Origin: JAVBLY01 sp031553035
GTDB taxonomy: Bacteria; Bacillota; Clostridia; Peptostreptococcales; Anaerovoracaceae
Direction: 5' to 3'
Assembly (NCBI GenBank): GCA_031553035.1
Contig: JAVBLY010000008.1
Coordinates: forward strand, 62,001-126,000
DNA: 64,000 nt
This document shows positions 16,411 through 26,769 of this stretch, in pieces. The notes beneath the pieces are model-generated. The model was not told the DNA's origin. It saw only the letters and a list, made by a program, of their open reading frames with translations, and made no database searches. How positions within the stretch are numbered: position 1 is the first letter of the stretch; each line of letters begins with the position of its first letter. The position numbers and the translations under genes are program-made.

Positions 16411-19400
16411 TTGAAAAAACTTTTAACCATAACTATGTGCATGATCATAACAGCTTCTTTGATCTTTGTGCCCCAGAAGACAGCAGATGCTTACACTCAA
16501 ACCGATTTCAACGGGTGGACAGAACTGGGCAGCAGTACGGCGGGAAGGTCGTTATCAGGTAATTATAAGGTAACTGCTAATACTACCATCACGAATTCCT
16601 CCACCGGAGGAAACGGTATTTCAATAAGCGGAACAACGTGTATCTATATCGCCAGCGGAGCCACCCTCACTGTTACCGGGGCAAACGGAGCTTCAAATAT
16701 AGGTGGAGGCGCAGGCATATATCTACCAAGTGGGCAAACTCTTTATTTATTCGGTTCAGGAACTGTCAGAGCTACTGGCGGAGCAGGCTATCAGGGAAGT
16801 ATCGGCGGTGCCGGCGGCAGCTATGTACAAACAGGAAGTGACCCGGGTTGGTATTATAGTCTTACATTCACTGCGGGAAACGGCGGTAATGGAGGAAGAG
16901 GAGGGTCATCACCCGGAGCAGGTATCGGCGGTAACGGGATAACCGGCGGACTCGGAGGGAACGGAGGCACCGATTTTTCAAAGATGCAGAACTTTGGAGC
17001 ATCATATAATGGCTTTACCAGACTTAACAACAGGGGAGGCGGAGATTATTCCGGTGTTACGACAGGCAACGCAGGCAGTAACGGTTCAGGAGGAACTGCA
17101 GGCATAGGAATGGGCACACTTTATGTCTTAGACAATGTAAACCTGACAGCGGCAGCTGGTTCACGAAGTGCTGCATATGGTTCCGGCGGCTCATCAGGCA
17201 GATCAAAAGCATATGCTGGATGGGACAGCGGATTAAACAAAGGTGGGACTTTCACTGTCGCATCAGGAGGCGGAGGAGGAGGCGGAGGATATTCCGGTTA
17301 TTCCGCAAACATAGGAGGCTCCGGCGGCGGCGGTGGCGGCGGCGGGGGCGGATCGTCCGGGTCATTTTTCTTTGAGTATCTTCAGGGTGGAAGAAACTGG
17401 GACACATACTTTTTCACCGGTAACGGTGGAGGCGGCGGAGGAGGTTACGGCAGAGCGGGAGCTTACGGGACACTGTATGATACTCGACTGCACAATAACG
17501 AGCCTCTAATTATAAATTACAGAAATGGTACTTCCACAGTAGGGAATTTAACTTCCGGCGGCACAGGCGGCCAATATACTGACTACTACAATTCAGCAAA
17601 AGCAGGAAATGGCGGTGCACACGGAGCCGGCGGTACGGGCGGTACGGTTTATAAATCGCCTTTAGCCACTATTACTGCACCTGTCGGCGGTAATACTTCG
17701 AACGGAGACGGTGCGGCCGCAAGTGTGGCCTCGTATGCACAGACATATCTCGTATCACTTGACAACCAGTCTGCTACGACTTCCGGGACCGGATCAGTGG
17801 ATACTGCTTATGGAACTGCCATGCCGACTATAACACCTCCTGTAAAGACAGGGTTTGATTTCAACGGATATTACTCAGAGCCAAACGGCAGCGGTGTAAA
17901 GTATTATAATGCCAAAGGTGAAGGGGTAATAAGCTGGGATCATATGAGCGACAAGACGCTGTATGCATGCTGGACCAGTACAGAATACTCAGTTAATCAG
18001 ACTCTCGAAAATGTGACCAGTTCCGACAGCAGCGGAGCTGCAATATACGGCATAGAATACACTGCTGCTTTGACTGCAGAAAGCGGCTATGAATTTACTT
18101 CGGAAAAGCCTGTTTATGTATATATCGGAGGCGTAAGGCAGGATGATCTTACTCTGATATTCACGGAAGCGTCAAGTACTGCTTTAGTGTCAATACCGGG
18201 CGGCCGGATCACAGGGAATATTATCATTACAGCTGAAGCTGACCTTATCATTCACGATATCACATATGTTACCAACGGTGCTGTGATCGAAGATCAAAAT
18301 ATCCCGGTAAAATTTTCCCAGCTTTATGGGGAACCGAATTTGCCGGGTACTATATCAAAGCACGGATATGAATTTAAGGGATGGTATTATACGGCTGGTT
18401 TTCAGGGCGGAAGAATTGCCGGAATCCAGCCAGGCACAATGGCAGATGTTACTCTGTATGCAAAAATGACTCCGCTGACACCAGTGATCACCTTTGATAG
18501 ACAGGGCGGAGAACTTGGAAGTGATCAGGTGACAGCTGAATTTGACAGTCTGCTTCCTTTTATCACTCCGCCTGACCGAGCCAGACATGAATTTATGGGA
18601 TATTTTTCTGAAGCCGGAGGCGAGGGCATAAAGTATTATGACACAGACGGAAACGGTCTGATAAAATCCGATTTTACTGAAAATACAACGCTTTATGCTC
18701 ACTGGACACTGATCCCAAAAAATAACGTGAGCGGCAATATAGACTTTAATGATGATACCAAGACATATAACGGACGATCACAGGACATATCTTCGGCTTC
18801 GGTCGGAGGCATTGTTACCGGCGCTGATCCTGTATGGACGTATACCTATTCAGGGACAGGTATTACAGATTATGAGAAAAGTATTGTTCCTCCGACAAAT
18901 GCAGGAACATATAGTGTGACTGCCGAGTATGAAGATTTTGAGAATATTGGAACGGCAGCGGCCATTCTGACTATCAATAAAGCGCTTATTTCGGCATCAG
19001 ATATAGATGTTTTACCAAAGACTTACGACGGCACCGCAACAGCCACAGTTTCTGCCGTAACATTCGGCGGTCTGCAAAACGGAGAATCTCTGACGGAGGA
19101 TAATGATTATGACATTATAAGCTCATACTTTTCCAGCCCCGATGCGGAAACAAACAAGTATGTTATATGTCATATTTCTTTACGGTCTAATACAAAAACC
19201 AGTAACTATGACTTGTCACCGGGAGGATTCACCATGGGGGCATTTGCCATCTCTCCACTTGACATAAGTGAAATATCTGTAGATGCGGAGTTCGAAGCAA
19301 TCACTTACAACGGAGGGGAACAGACTCCCGATCCTGTAAGTACCAGTTTTGGCGGTATGGCAGTAACAAGGGGCACGGATTTCACACTTGGCAGTTATCA

Positions 19401-20724
19401 GGATAACATAAATGCAGGAACGGCAAGCGCCATAATTACAGGTATGGGGAATTACACAGGAACACAGGGAGTGCTCTTTGACATCTCAAAAAAGGATGTC
19501 ATACTTATTGCAGATAACAAGACCATAATAGTCGGAAGCAGTGAGTCCACATATACATATTCAATCTCAGGACTGGCGGGTTCTGATTCTAAAGAGACTG
19601 CCATTCCAACTCCTCCCGGTTTGAGTGTGGATAACTTTGACAGCAGCACACCGACGACTTTCGCCATCAACATATCAGGCGGAACAGCCGGCGGCAATTA
19701 TAGAATCGCCGGACGAAACCCCGGTACTCTGACGATCACGGAAAAGACACAGACTAACATCAATGTAACGGCACCGACGACCGGGCTTGTCTACGGTGAA
19801 GAACTGGGCACTCCGGGCGCTCTGGCCGAAAACGGGACAGGATACTTCAACTTCAGCTATGCAGGAGCTTTGTCGGATGAGAATAACACACCTTACGGTC
19901 CTTCCTCCGAAAAACCAACAGAACCGGGTATATACACAGTAACCGCATATTACGAAGATCCATTTTATACCGGTAGCAGCTGGGCGCCATTTACTATTTC
20001 GCTGAAGCAGCTTACATGGAATAAAGACGGTATCGTAGAAGATAAGGTATTTGATAATTCAACAGCGGCAATTGTTAAGTCTGAACCTACAATAGCCGGA
20101 ACTGTGGGGAGTGATATTCTGAATATAAGCAAAGGGACCGTGGCGTTTGAAGGCTTAAATGCAGGCTCACGTCCGATTGCATCAGATTACGACATAAACG
20201 GCACAGACGTGTGGAAATATAATGTTCCGGTAGCGCAGCCGGAATTTGCAGGGATTATTACAAAAGCGCCGGGAGCCGCCGTACGCTCAAATGCTGCGGT
20301 AGCAAGCAAGACCTGGAACAGTGTGACCTTGACGGCCGGAATGTTGGTCGGCTCTACTGGGCAGATCATGGAATATTCTGCCGGTACAAGCAGGGAGAAA
20401 GCCCCGACATCGGGGTGGACAAGCAATCTAAAGATCAATGGGCTTTCGTCATCGACCACATATTATGTATGGACCCGATCAGTAGAGAATACAAATTATA
20501 ATACAGGCACCCCAGCAGTGAATACTGATTCTTTTAGAACCGATGCTGCACCGGACAGCTCTTCTGACAAGACAAATGATTCAAGTGTTCATAAGGACAG
20601 AACAGAGAAAGGCAGCACTACGGAGGACAACATCACTCTGTGGCTGTGGCTGTTTTTAGCAGTGATCTCTTCGACCATGCTTTTAACTGTTAAAAAGAAA
20701 AGGAAGTCCCATATATTTAAATGA
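16411..20724 (+). CDS. Giant glycine-rich, InlB-repeat, YDG/MBG-type surface protein
   Basis: A 1437-residue secreted protein starting at TTG, with GAGGT six bases upstream. A signal peptide covers about residues 1-27. A glycine-rich region follows (about 90-440), with runs up to GGGGGGGGGG. InlB/Listeria-Bacteroides repeats lie near 449-520, 616-688 and 689-765 (each ending like TLYACW or TLYAHW). MBG/YDG-type beta modules occupy about 770-1290 (KTYDGTATATVSAV, KTYNGR, TNAGTYSVTAEY), then a fibronectin-III-like stretch to 1376. A membrane helix and KKKRKSHIFK end it. There is no LPXTG-like motif, so it is probably membrane-anchored. It may act in adhesion or as a wall spacer; the function is unknown. 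Direct repeats flank it. Confidence 0.85.
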   Translation: MKKLLTITMCMIITASLIFVPQKTADAYTQTDFNGWTELGSSTAGRSLSGNYKVTANTTITNSSTGGNGISISGTTCIYIASGATLTVTGANGASNIGGGAGIYLPSGQTLYLFGSGTVRATGGAGYQGSIGGAGGSYVQTGSDPGWYYSLTFTAGNGGNGGRGGSSPGAGIGGNGITGGLGGNGGTDFSKMQNFGASYNGFTRLNNRGGGDYSGVTTGNAGSNGSGGTAGIGMGTLYVLDNVNLTAAAGSRSAAYGSGGSSGRSKAYAGWDSGLNKGGTFTVASGGGGGGGGYSGYSANIGGSGGGGGGGGGGSSGSFFFEYLQGGRNWDTYFFTGNGGGGGGGYGRAGAYGTLYDTRLHNNEPLIINYRNGTSTVGNLTSGGTGGQYTDYYNSAKAGNGGAHGAGGTGGTVYKSPLATITAPVGGNTSNGDGAAASVASYAQTYLVSLDNQSATTSGTGSVDTAYGTAMPTITPPVKTGFDFNGYYSEPNGSGVKYYNAKGEGVISWDHMSDKTLYACWTSTEYSVNQTLENVTSSDSSGAAIYGIEYTAALTAESGYEFTSEKPVYVYIGGVRQDDLTLIFTEASSTALVSIPGGRITGNIIITAEADLIIHDITYVTNGAVIEDQNIPVKFSQLYGEPNLPGTISKHGYEFKGWYYTAGFQGGRIAGIQPGTMADVTLYAKMTPLTPVITFDRQGGELGSDQVTAEFDSLLPFITPPDRARHEFMGYFSEAGGEGIKYYDTDGNGLIKSDFTENTTLYAHWTLIPKNNVSGNIDFNDDTKTYNGRSQDISSASVGGIVTGADPVWTYTYSGTGITDYEKSIVPPTNAGTYSVTAEYEDFENIGTAAAILTINKALISASDIDVLPKTYDGTATATVSAVTFGGLQNGESLTEDNDYDIISSYFSSPDAETNKYVICHISLRSNTKTSNYDLSPGGFTMGAFAISPLDISEISVDAEFEAITYNGGEQTPDPVSTSFGGMAVTRGTDFTLGSYQDNINAGTASAIITGMGNYTGTQGVLFDISKKDVILIADNKTIIVGSSESTYTYSISGLAGSDSKETAIPTPPGLSVDNFDSSTPTTFAINISGGTAGGNYRIAGRNPGTLTITEKTQTNINVTAPTTGLVYGEELGTPGALAENGTGYFNFSYAGALSDENNTPYGPSSEKPTEPGIYTVTAYYEDPFYTGSSWAPFTISLKQLTWNKDGIVEDKVFDNSTAAIVKSEPTIAGTVGSDILNISKGTVAFEGLNAGSRPIASDYDINGTDVWKYNVPVAQPEFAGIITKAPGAAVRSNAAVASKTWNSVTLTAGMLVGSTGQIMEYSAGTSREKAPTSGWTSNLKINGLSSSTTYYVWTRSVENTNYNTGTPAVNTDSFRTDAAPDSSSDKTNDSSVHKDRTEKGSTTEDNITLWLWLFLAVISSTMLLTVKKKRKSHIFK

Positions 20725-20745
20725 TGTGCCTATTCCTCTTTTTTG
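20709..20745. repeat. Right copy of the direct repeat bracketing the giant surface protein
   Basis: CCATATATT (20709-20717), TAA, then the same 25-base block as 16222-16246 at 20721-20745. The left arm of the terminator is absent, so the T-run remains without a matching stem. The stop codon of the surface protein lies inside this repeat. Confidence 0.85.
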
Positions 20746-20829
20746 TGCTTTATTTGCCGGTTTTTATCATCTATCATACTTTTTACACCGCCTATATGGA
20801 AAAAACGTTAGGCTTTCCATGTACTTTTC

Positions 20830-20858
20830 TTTACTTTTGTACAAATAAAAGATATAAT
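20830..20858 (+). promoter_or_regulatory. Promoter of the tig-clp-lon gene group
   Basis: TTTACT (20830-20835), 17 bases, perfect TATAAT (20853-20858), about 80 bases before the trigger factor start. No CIRCE or CtsR heptad pair was recognised near it. Confidence 0.6.
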
Positions 20859-20940
20859 TATTATTCAAGTCGCTACAGAGAAAAATGATAATATTAATTA
20901 TGGTTGAGAAGTATTTTTGCAAAGAAGAAGGGATTATGTA

Positions 20941-22227
20941 ATGAAGGCAAAGTATATTGAAAGAGAAAAAAATGACGTCAAATTTGAGATAGAATTCACT
21001 GCGGAAGAATTTGAAAATGCGCAGATCGAAGTATATAAGAAAACCAAAGACAAGTATGAAATGGACGGTTTCAGAAAAGGTAAAGCTCCCAGGAGCATGA
21101 TAGAGAAGAAGTACGGCGAAGGTGTATTCATGGATGATGCCATAAATGATCTTCTGGCCGTAGATTACGGAAAAGCGCTCAAAGAACTTGATATCGAGCC
21201 TATCGACAGCCCAAGAGTTGAATTCAGTCAGGTCAAAAAAGGCGAAGGTTTCACTGCGACTGTTACAGTGGCCGTTCCTCCCGAAGTAAAGGTCAAAGAT
21301 TATACAGGTGTTAAGATAAAGGATATCGTTCACGAAGTCACCGACGAAGATATGGATAAGGAACTTGCGGCAGTTCAGGAAAGAAATATGAGAATGGTAG
21401 ATGTGGACAGAGCTGCAAAAGACGGCGATATTGTCAATATCAACTACGCAGGGTTTGTGGGAGACGAGCAGTTTGAAGGAGGCACAGCTGAAGATCAGCC
21501 ACTCAAGCTTGGTTCCGGACAGTTTATTCCGGGATTTGAAGAGCAGGTGGTCGGTGCTAAGAAGGGTGATGAGGTAGAAGTCAAAGTATCATTCCCAGAA
21601 GAATACCAATCAGAGAATCTGGCCGGCAAGGACGCGGTTTTTCATGTTAAGGTCAACGGTGTGACAGAAGAAGAAAAACCTGAGATAAACGACGAGTTTG
21701 CACAAGATGTAAGCGAGTTCGAAAACCTCAAGGATTATAAAGCAGATCTTAAAAAGAAACTTGAAGAAGCAGCTGCATCAAGATCTGAGATGGAAAAGAA
21801 GAATGCTGTTCTTGAGAAGGTGTTCGAATCTAACGAAATTGAGATCCCTGATGTCATGGTAGAAGAAACCATCGATGAGATGATGAATGAATTTTCTCAG
21901 AGTATACAGCAGCAGGGAATGGATGCAAATGAATATTTCAAATTCCTGGGCAAAGATCCTGCTGAATTCAGAGATGGAATGAAGGAAGACGCTCATAAGA
22001 GAGTCAAGATGAGACTGATCGTGAAAGCAGTAGCCAAGGAAGAAAATTTTGAAGCAAGCGAAGAAGAGCTGGAAAAAGAACTTGAAATGATGGCACAGCA
22101 GTACCAGATGGAGACAGACAAGATCAAGGAGCTGCTGGGACCGGATCAGATGGATATGATCAAATCCGACATAAAAAACAGAAAAGCAGTAGATTACATG
22201 TTTGAAACTGCAGTAATCGAGCAATAA
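20941..22227 (+). CDS. tig: Trigger factor (ribosome-associated chaperone and prolyl isomerase)
   Basis: A 428-residue trigger factor, standard length. The N-terminal ribosome-binding domain contains the signature GFRKGKAPRSMIEKKYG. The FKBP-type prolyl isomerase domain (about 150-235) has AKDGDIVNINYAGFVGDEQF and GSGQFIPGFEEQVVG. A helical C-terminal chaperone domain follows. It folds nascent chains at the ribosome exit. The ATG at 20941 with AGAAGGGA upstream is preferred over a TTG eight codons earlier. clpP and clpX follow in the same direction, a very common arrangement in bacteria. Confidence 0.96.
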   Translation: MKAKYIEREKNDVKFEIEFTAEEFENAQIEVYKKTKDKYEMDGFRKGKAPRSMIEKKYGEGVFMDDAINDLLAVDYGKALKELDIEPIDSPRVEFSQVKKGEGFTATVTVAVPPEVKVKDYTGVKIKDIVHEVTDEDMDKELAAVQERNMRMVDVDRAAKDGDIVNINYAGFVGDEQFEGGTAEDQPLKLGSGQFIPGFEEQVVGAKKGDEVEVKVSFPEEYQSENLAGKDAVFHVKVNGVTEEEKPEINDEFAQDVSEFENLKDYKADLKKKLEEAAASRSEMEKKNAVLEKVFESNEIEIPDVMVEETIDEMMNEFSQSIQQQGMDANEYFKFLGKDPAEFRDGMKEDAHKRVKMRLIVKAVAKEENFEASEEELEKELEMMAQQYQMETDKIKELLGPDQMDMIKSDIKNRKAVDYMFETAVIEQ

Positions 22228-22267
22228 ATAATATATAGATGTAGATATCATTCGGGGAGGTAATAAT

Positions 22268-22855
22268 ATGGCATTAGTACCAATGGTCGTTGAACAGACA
22301 GGTATAGGCGAACGTTCATACGATATTTATTCAAGACTGCTGAAAGACAGAGTTGTTTTTCTAGGAGAACAGATAGACGACAATGTTGCAAGCCTGATCG
22401 TTGCACAGCTTCTTTTTCTTGAAGCAGAGGATAACGAGAAGGATATCAGTCTTTACATCAACAGTCCCGGCGGCTCTGTAACTGCAGGGATGGCTATCTA
22501 CGATACCATGCAGTATATAAAGCCCGATGTTTCCACCATCTGCATTGGAATGGCGGCCAGCATGGGATCATTCCTTCTTGCGGCTGGGGAAAAAGGAAAA
22601 CGTTTTGCACTGCCTAACGCAGAGATCATGATCCATCAGCCACTTGGCGGTGTTCAGGGACAGGCCTCGGATATCAAGATCCACGCTGATCATATCGTGC
22701 AGACTAAGGATAAGCTCAACAGGATCCTGGCAGAAAGAACAGGACAGAAACTCGCAAAAATCGCTGTAGATACCGATAGAGACAATTTCATGAGTGCTGC
22801 GGAAGCTAAAGATTACGGTATCGTCGACCAAGTCATGATCGACAGAAAGAAATAA
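22268..22855 (+). CDS. clpP: ATP-dependent Clp protease proteolytic subunit ClpP
   Basis: A 195-residue serine protease that forms the tetradecameric chamber used by ClpX. The catalytic triad is Ser98 (GMAASMGS), His123 (MIHQPLGG) and Asp172. The processing region [20 protein letters not shown] is typical of housekeeping ClpP. GGGGAGG stands before the ATG. It lies 40 bases after tig and 24 before clpX and is surely expressed with them. Confidence 0.97.
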   Translation: MALVPMVVEQTGIGERSYDIYSRLLKDRVVFLGEQIDDNVASLIVAQLLFLEAEDNEKDISLYINSPGGSVTAGMAIYDTMQYIKPDVSTICIGMAASMGSFLLAAGEKGKRFALPNAEIMIHQPLGGVQGQASDIKIHADHIVQTKDKLNRILAERTGQKLAKIAVDTDRDNFMSAAEAKDYGIVDQVMIDRKK

Positions 22856-22879
22856 TAAAAAAGTAAAAGGGGAATTTTA

Positions 22880-24196
22880 ATGAGTAAGTACGACGAAAAT
22901 AAAAAACTGAAATGCTCATTCTGCGGAAAGCCACAGGATCAGGTAAAGAGGCTTATCGCCGGACCTGATGTGTATATTTGCGATGAGTGTGTAGACCTCT
23001 GTGTAGATATAATCAGAGAAGAATTCGAATCCATGCAGGGCGGATATGACAATACCCAGAAGACCAGCGGATTCAGCGTTCCTAAGCCAAAAGACATAAA
23101 CAAGGCACTTTCCGACTATGTCATAGGACAGGAAGAAGCAAAAAAAGTTCTTTCAGTTGCTGTGTACAATCATTACAAAAGAGTAATGTACGCGTCAAGA
23201 CACAAGGACGACGGTGTTGAGATCCAAAAGAGCAATATCGTCATGATAGGACCTACCGGATCCGGTAAAACCCTGCTTGCACAGACTCTGGCAAAGATAT
23301 TCAATGTTCCGTTCGCAATAGCGGATGCAACGGCTCTCACCGAAGCAGGTTATGTCGGTGAAGATGTTGAGAATATCCTTCTCAAGCTGATACAGGCGGC
23401 TGACGGTGATATACAGAAGGCCCAGAAAGGCATAATTTATGTCGATGAAATCGACAAGATCGCTCGCAAGGGAGACAATGTATCAATAACCAGAGATGTC
23501 AGCGGTGAAGGCGTTCAGCAGGCACTTCTCAAGATTATCGAAGGGACTGTTGCTAATGTTCCTCCCCAGGGAGGCAGAAAACATCCTCATCAGGATTTCA
23601 TTCCGTTTGATACCAGCAATGTACTGTTCATATGCGGAGGTGCATTCGGCGGTCTGGATAAGATTATTCAAAAGAGGATAGGCGAAAAAACCATCGGCTT
23701 CAATTCCGACATGAAGCAGGGAAAGGCTGAAGAATCTGCAATTGTAAGTAAGGTCCAGTCCGAAGACCTTTTGAAATACGGACTAATACCTGAATTCATC
23801 GGCAGACTTCCCGTTATGGTCACACTTCAGGAGCTCGATAAGGAAGACCTGATCCACATCATAACTCAGCCCAAGAACTCGCTGCTCAAACAGTATAAGA
23901 AACTGTTCTCCATCGACAATGTGGAGCTTGAAGTTGAAGAGAATGCAATCGAAGAGATCGCAAAGAAAGCAATTGAGAAGAAAACAGGCGCCAGAGGTCT
24001 TAGAAGCATATTCGAACATGTGATGACTGATATCATGTACGAAATACCGTCGAGGAATGACATTAAAAAGGTTATAGTAACCGAAGGGGCGGTGCAAAAA
24101 GATACAGGACCAACCCTGGTACTGGTGGATTCGAAGGATAAGCTTGCCGAACCGAAAGAGAAAGAAAAGAATAAAGGTAAAGAAAACGTATCTTAA
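22880..24196 (+). CDS. clpX: ATP-dependent Clp protease unfoldase ClpX
   Basis: A 438-residue AAA+ unfoldase that feeds substrates to ClpP. The N-terminal C4 zinc-binding domain is CSFCGKP ... [10 protein letters not shown]. Walker A is GPTGSGKT, Walker [12 protein letters not shown], and the sensor/pore features and IGF loop (EKTIGFNSD) are present. The C-terminal 25 residues are unusually charged ([20 protein letters not shown]), a lineage-specific tail. A perfect hairpin follows before lon. Confidence 0.97.
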   Translation: MSKYDENKKLKCSFCGKPQDQVKRLIAGPDVYICDECVDLCVDIIREEFESMQGGYDNTQKTSGFSVPKPKDINKALSDYVIGQEEAKKVLSVAVYNHYKRVMYASRHKDDGVEIQKSNIVMIGPTGSGKTLLAQTLAKIFNVPFAIADATALTEAGYVGEDVENILLKLIQAADGDIQKAQKGIIYVDEIDKIARKGDNVSITRDVSGEGVQQALLKIIEGTVANVPPQGGRKHPHQDFIPFDTSNVLFICGGAFGGLDKIIQKRIGEKTIGFNSDMKQGKAEESAIVSKVQSEDLLKYGLIPEFIGRLPVMVTLQELDKEDLIHIITQPKNSLLKQYKKLFSIDNVELEVEENAIEEIAKKAIEKKTGARGLRSIFEHVMTDIMYEIPSRNDIKKVIVTEGAVQKDTGPTLVLVDSKDKLAEPKEKEKNKGKENVS

Positions 24197-24205
24197 ATAA
24201 AAAAC

Positions 24206-24229
24206 ATATGGCGGCATTAGCCGCCATAT
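24206..24229 (+). other. Perfect 10-bp hairpin between clpX and lon
   Basis: ATATGGCGGC, loop ATTA, GCCGCCATAT. On the plus strand only TTG follows, so it is at best a weak terminator or an RNA-processing or stability element separating clpX from lon. On the minus strand a T-run follows, but no gene reads toward it. Confidence 0.6.
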
Positions 24230-24266
24230 TTGACCGTATACCAATTAATACAGGAGGAAATCAAAC

Positions 24267-26768
24267 TTGGATAAAAATGATAATGATATAAAAGACTTTG
24301 ACAAAATAGATGTGGATGCTCTGGACGGCGATGCGGGAACTATTGCAAATGAAAAGTCTGAAGAAATAAATAAAATCGAAGAAGCAAAAGCAAACGGTTA
24401 TCGTGTTATGCCTCTCATTCCACTTAGAGGGCTTTCCATTTTTCCCTACATGGTCCTTCATTTTGACATAGGACGTGAAAAATCCATAAACGCTCTTGAA
24501 ACTGCCATGGTTAGAGACCAGATGGTTTTTCTTGCGGCTCAGAAAGACCCGGATACAGATCTTCCGACTATTGCGGATTTTTACGGAATAGGTACGATAG
24601 CAAAGATCAAGCAGATGCTGAAACTGCCGGGAGATTCTATAAGAGTCCTGGTGGAAGGGATAAGCAGGGGCAGGGTCCAGGATGTGATCTACGAGGTACC
24701 GTATTTTAAGACTGCAATTGAAGAAATCAAAGATCCCGAATTCGATCCCATACCTAATAAGCTGGAAGCTCTTATGAGGACAACGCTTGCTGGGTTTGAG
24801 GATTATATCACTTACAGCCTGAAGGTATCACAGGAGATTTTTCCGTCGGTGGCATCAATCGATCAGCCCGGACGTCTGGCAGATATCATCACTTCACATC
24901 TGGATATAAAAATAGAAGACAAGCAGGATGTGCTTGAGGCATTCGATCCTGAGGACAGGCTTGAGAAAGTCAGCTCCATACTTACTAAAGAGATAGATAT
25001 TTTGAAGATCGAGCAAGATATTCAGAACAAAGTAAAGAATTCCATAAACAAATCCCAAAAAGATTACTATCTCAGAGAACAGCTTCGTGCTATCCAGGAA
25101 GAGCTTGGTGACGATGAGCTTATCGATGATGAAATAGAAGATTGGCTCAAACAGTTAAACGAACTGAATCTGGATGAAAAGATCCATGCGAAGATAGAAA
25201 AAGAAATAAAAAGACTTTCGAAGATACAGCCGTCATCCGCAGAAGGCGGAGTCATCAGGACGTATATAGAATGGGTCTTTGCATTGCCCTGGAACAAGTA
25301 CAGCGATTCCGAGGTGAATATTAAATCCGCCGAAGAAACTCTGGATAAGGACCACTATGGCCTTGAAAAGGTCAAGGAAAGGATACTGGAATATCTTTCA
25401 GTTATGGAACTTGTGGATAGCATGAAAGCTCCGATAATTTGTCTTGTCGGACCTCCAGGTGTGGGAAAAACATCTGTAGCTAAATCCATTGCAGGTGCAG
25501 TGAACAGAGAATTCGTAAGGATGTCCCTAGGCGGCGTTAGAGACGAAGCCGAGATCAGAGGCCACAGAAGAACATATATAGGTGCAATCCCGGGCAGGGT
25601 AATAAATTCAATGAAGGATGCAGGGACAATGGATCCGGTCTTCCTGTTCGACGAGATAGACAAGGTAGGAAATGATTTCAGAGGCGATCCTGCATCTGCC
25701 TTGCTTGAAGTACTGGACCCTGAACAAAACAGGGAATTCACCGATCATTACCTAGAATTTGCCTTCGATTTGTCAAAAGTCCTGTTCATAACCACTGCAA
25801 ACACTACTGAAACTATACCTCCGCCGCTTCTTGACAGAATGGAAGTAATAGAAGTTCCCGGGTACACTGAGGAAGAAAAGGTCAAGATAGCTGAGCAGTA
25901 TCTGGTTCCAAAGCAGGTGAAAGAAAACGGTCTTGGAGGCAGCAAGATAAACTTTTCAGAGCATGCAATAAGGGATACCATCAACTACTATACCAGAGAA
26001 TCAGGCGTCCGAAATCTTGAACGTGAGATCGGCAGCATCTGCAGAAAAGCTGCCAGAAAAGTGGTTGAAAAGAAAGCCGAAAATATAAGGGTATCGCACA
26101 ATAATCTGGAAAAATATCTCGGCAAGAGAAAATACAGCTACGATGTCATCGTAGACGAAAAGGAAGTAGGAGTAACAACAGGCATGGCTTGGACCAGAGT
26201 AGGCGGAACCACTTTGCCGGTCGAGTCCAACATGGTCCCCGGCACGGGGCAGCTGGTCCTCACCGGTCAGCTTGGTGATGTGATGAAAGAATCTGCCAAG
26301 GCAGGCATGAGCTACATAAGGGCTATTGCAGCCGAACTTGGAATTACGAAACAGTTCTGGAAAGAATCGGATATACATATCCATGTTCCTGAAGGAGCAA
26401 CTCCAAAAGACGGACCTTCTGCGGGAGTTACCATGTTCTGTGCAATGGTATCAACTCTGACAGGTATCCCTGCAAAGCAAGATGTTGCAATGACTGGGGA
26501 GATTACATTGAGAGGAAAGGTTCTTCCTGTAGGCGGAATAAGAGAAAAGGTTCTGGCTGCGCACAGAGCAGGTATCGGCAAGATTTTGCTTCCAAAGGAA
26601 AATGAAAGAGATATAGATGAGATACCTTCAAATGTGAGAAAGAAACTGAAATTCGTACTTATAGAGCATGCAAGAGAAGCTCTGCCACATGTTCTTACAA
26701 AGGATATCAAGGCAGCTAAACCTGCGAAGAAAGTGGCTCCGAAAGCTGCGAAAAAGAATACCAAATAA
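24267..26768 (+). CDS. lon: ATP-dependent protease Lon
   Basis: An 833-residue LonA. It has an N-terminal substrate-binding domain (VMPLIPLRGLSIFPYMVLHF onward), an AAA+ domain with Walker A GPPGVGKTS and LFDEIDKVG, and a C-terminal Ser/Lys protease domain with the catalytic serine in DGPSAGVTM and the lysine in GGIREKVLAAH. It degrades misfolded and regulatory proteins. The start is TTG at 24267, supported by AGGAGGAAA seven bases upstream. This gives an acidic extension of about 45 residues before the usual Lon start. The C-terminus is alanine/lysine-rich (AAKPAKKVAPKAAKK). ysxC starts one base after its stop. Confidence 0.96.
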   Translation: MDKNDNDIKDFDKIDVDALDGDAGTIANEKSEEINKIEEAKANGYRVMPLIPLRGLSIFPYMVLHFDIGREKSINALETAMVRDQMVFLAAQKDPDTDLPTIADFYGIGTIAKIKQMLKLPGDSIRVLVEGISRGRVQDVIYEVPYFKTAIEEIKDPEFDPIPNKLEALMRTTLAGFEDYITYSLKVSQEIFPSVASIDQPGRLADIITSHLDIKIEDKQDVLEAFDPEDRLEKVSSILTKEIDILKIEQDIQNKVKNSINKSQKDYYLREQLRAIQEELGDDELIDDEIEDWLKQLNELNLDEKIHAKIEKEIKRLSKIQPSSAEGGVIRTYIEWVFALPWNKYSDSEVNIKSAEETLDKDHYGLEKVKERILEYLSVMELVDSMKAPIICLVGPPGVGKTSVAKSIAGAVNREFVRMSLGGVRDEAEIRGHRRTYIGAIPGRVINSMKDAGTMDPVFLFDEIDKVGNDFRGDPASALLEVLDPEQNREFTDHYLEFAFDLSKVLFITTANTTETIPPPLLDRMEVIEVPGYTEEEKVKIAEQYLVPKQVKENGLGGSKINFSEHAIRDTINYYTRESGVRNLEREIGSICRKAARKVVEKKAENIRVSHNNLEKYLGKRKYSYDVIVDEKEVGVTTGMAWTRVGGTTLPVESNMVPGTGQLVLTGQLGDVMKESAKAGMSYIRAIAAELGITKQFWKESDIHIHVPEGATPKDGPSAGVTMFCAMVSTLTGIPAKQDVAMTGEITLRGKVLPVGGIREKVLAAHRAGIGKILLPKENERDIDEIPSNVRKKLKFVLIEHAREALPHVLTKDIKAAKPAKKVAPKAAKKNTK

Positions 26769-26769
26769 T

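Noticed and set aside
20767..21333. 188-residue minus-strand frame over the tig promoter and 5' end
   Set aside because: Aromatic-rich, antisense to a conserved gene, with no ribosome site; an antisense shadow of tig.
24206..24229. True terminator separating clpX from lon
   Set aside because: The stem is perfect but only TTG follows on the coding strand, so it was listed as a hairpin of unknown role.
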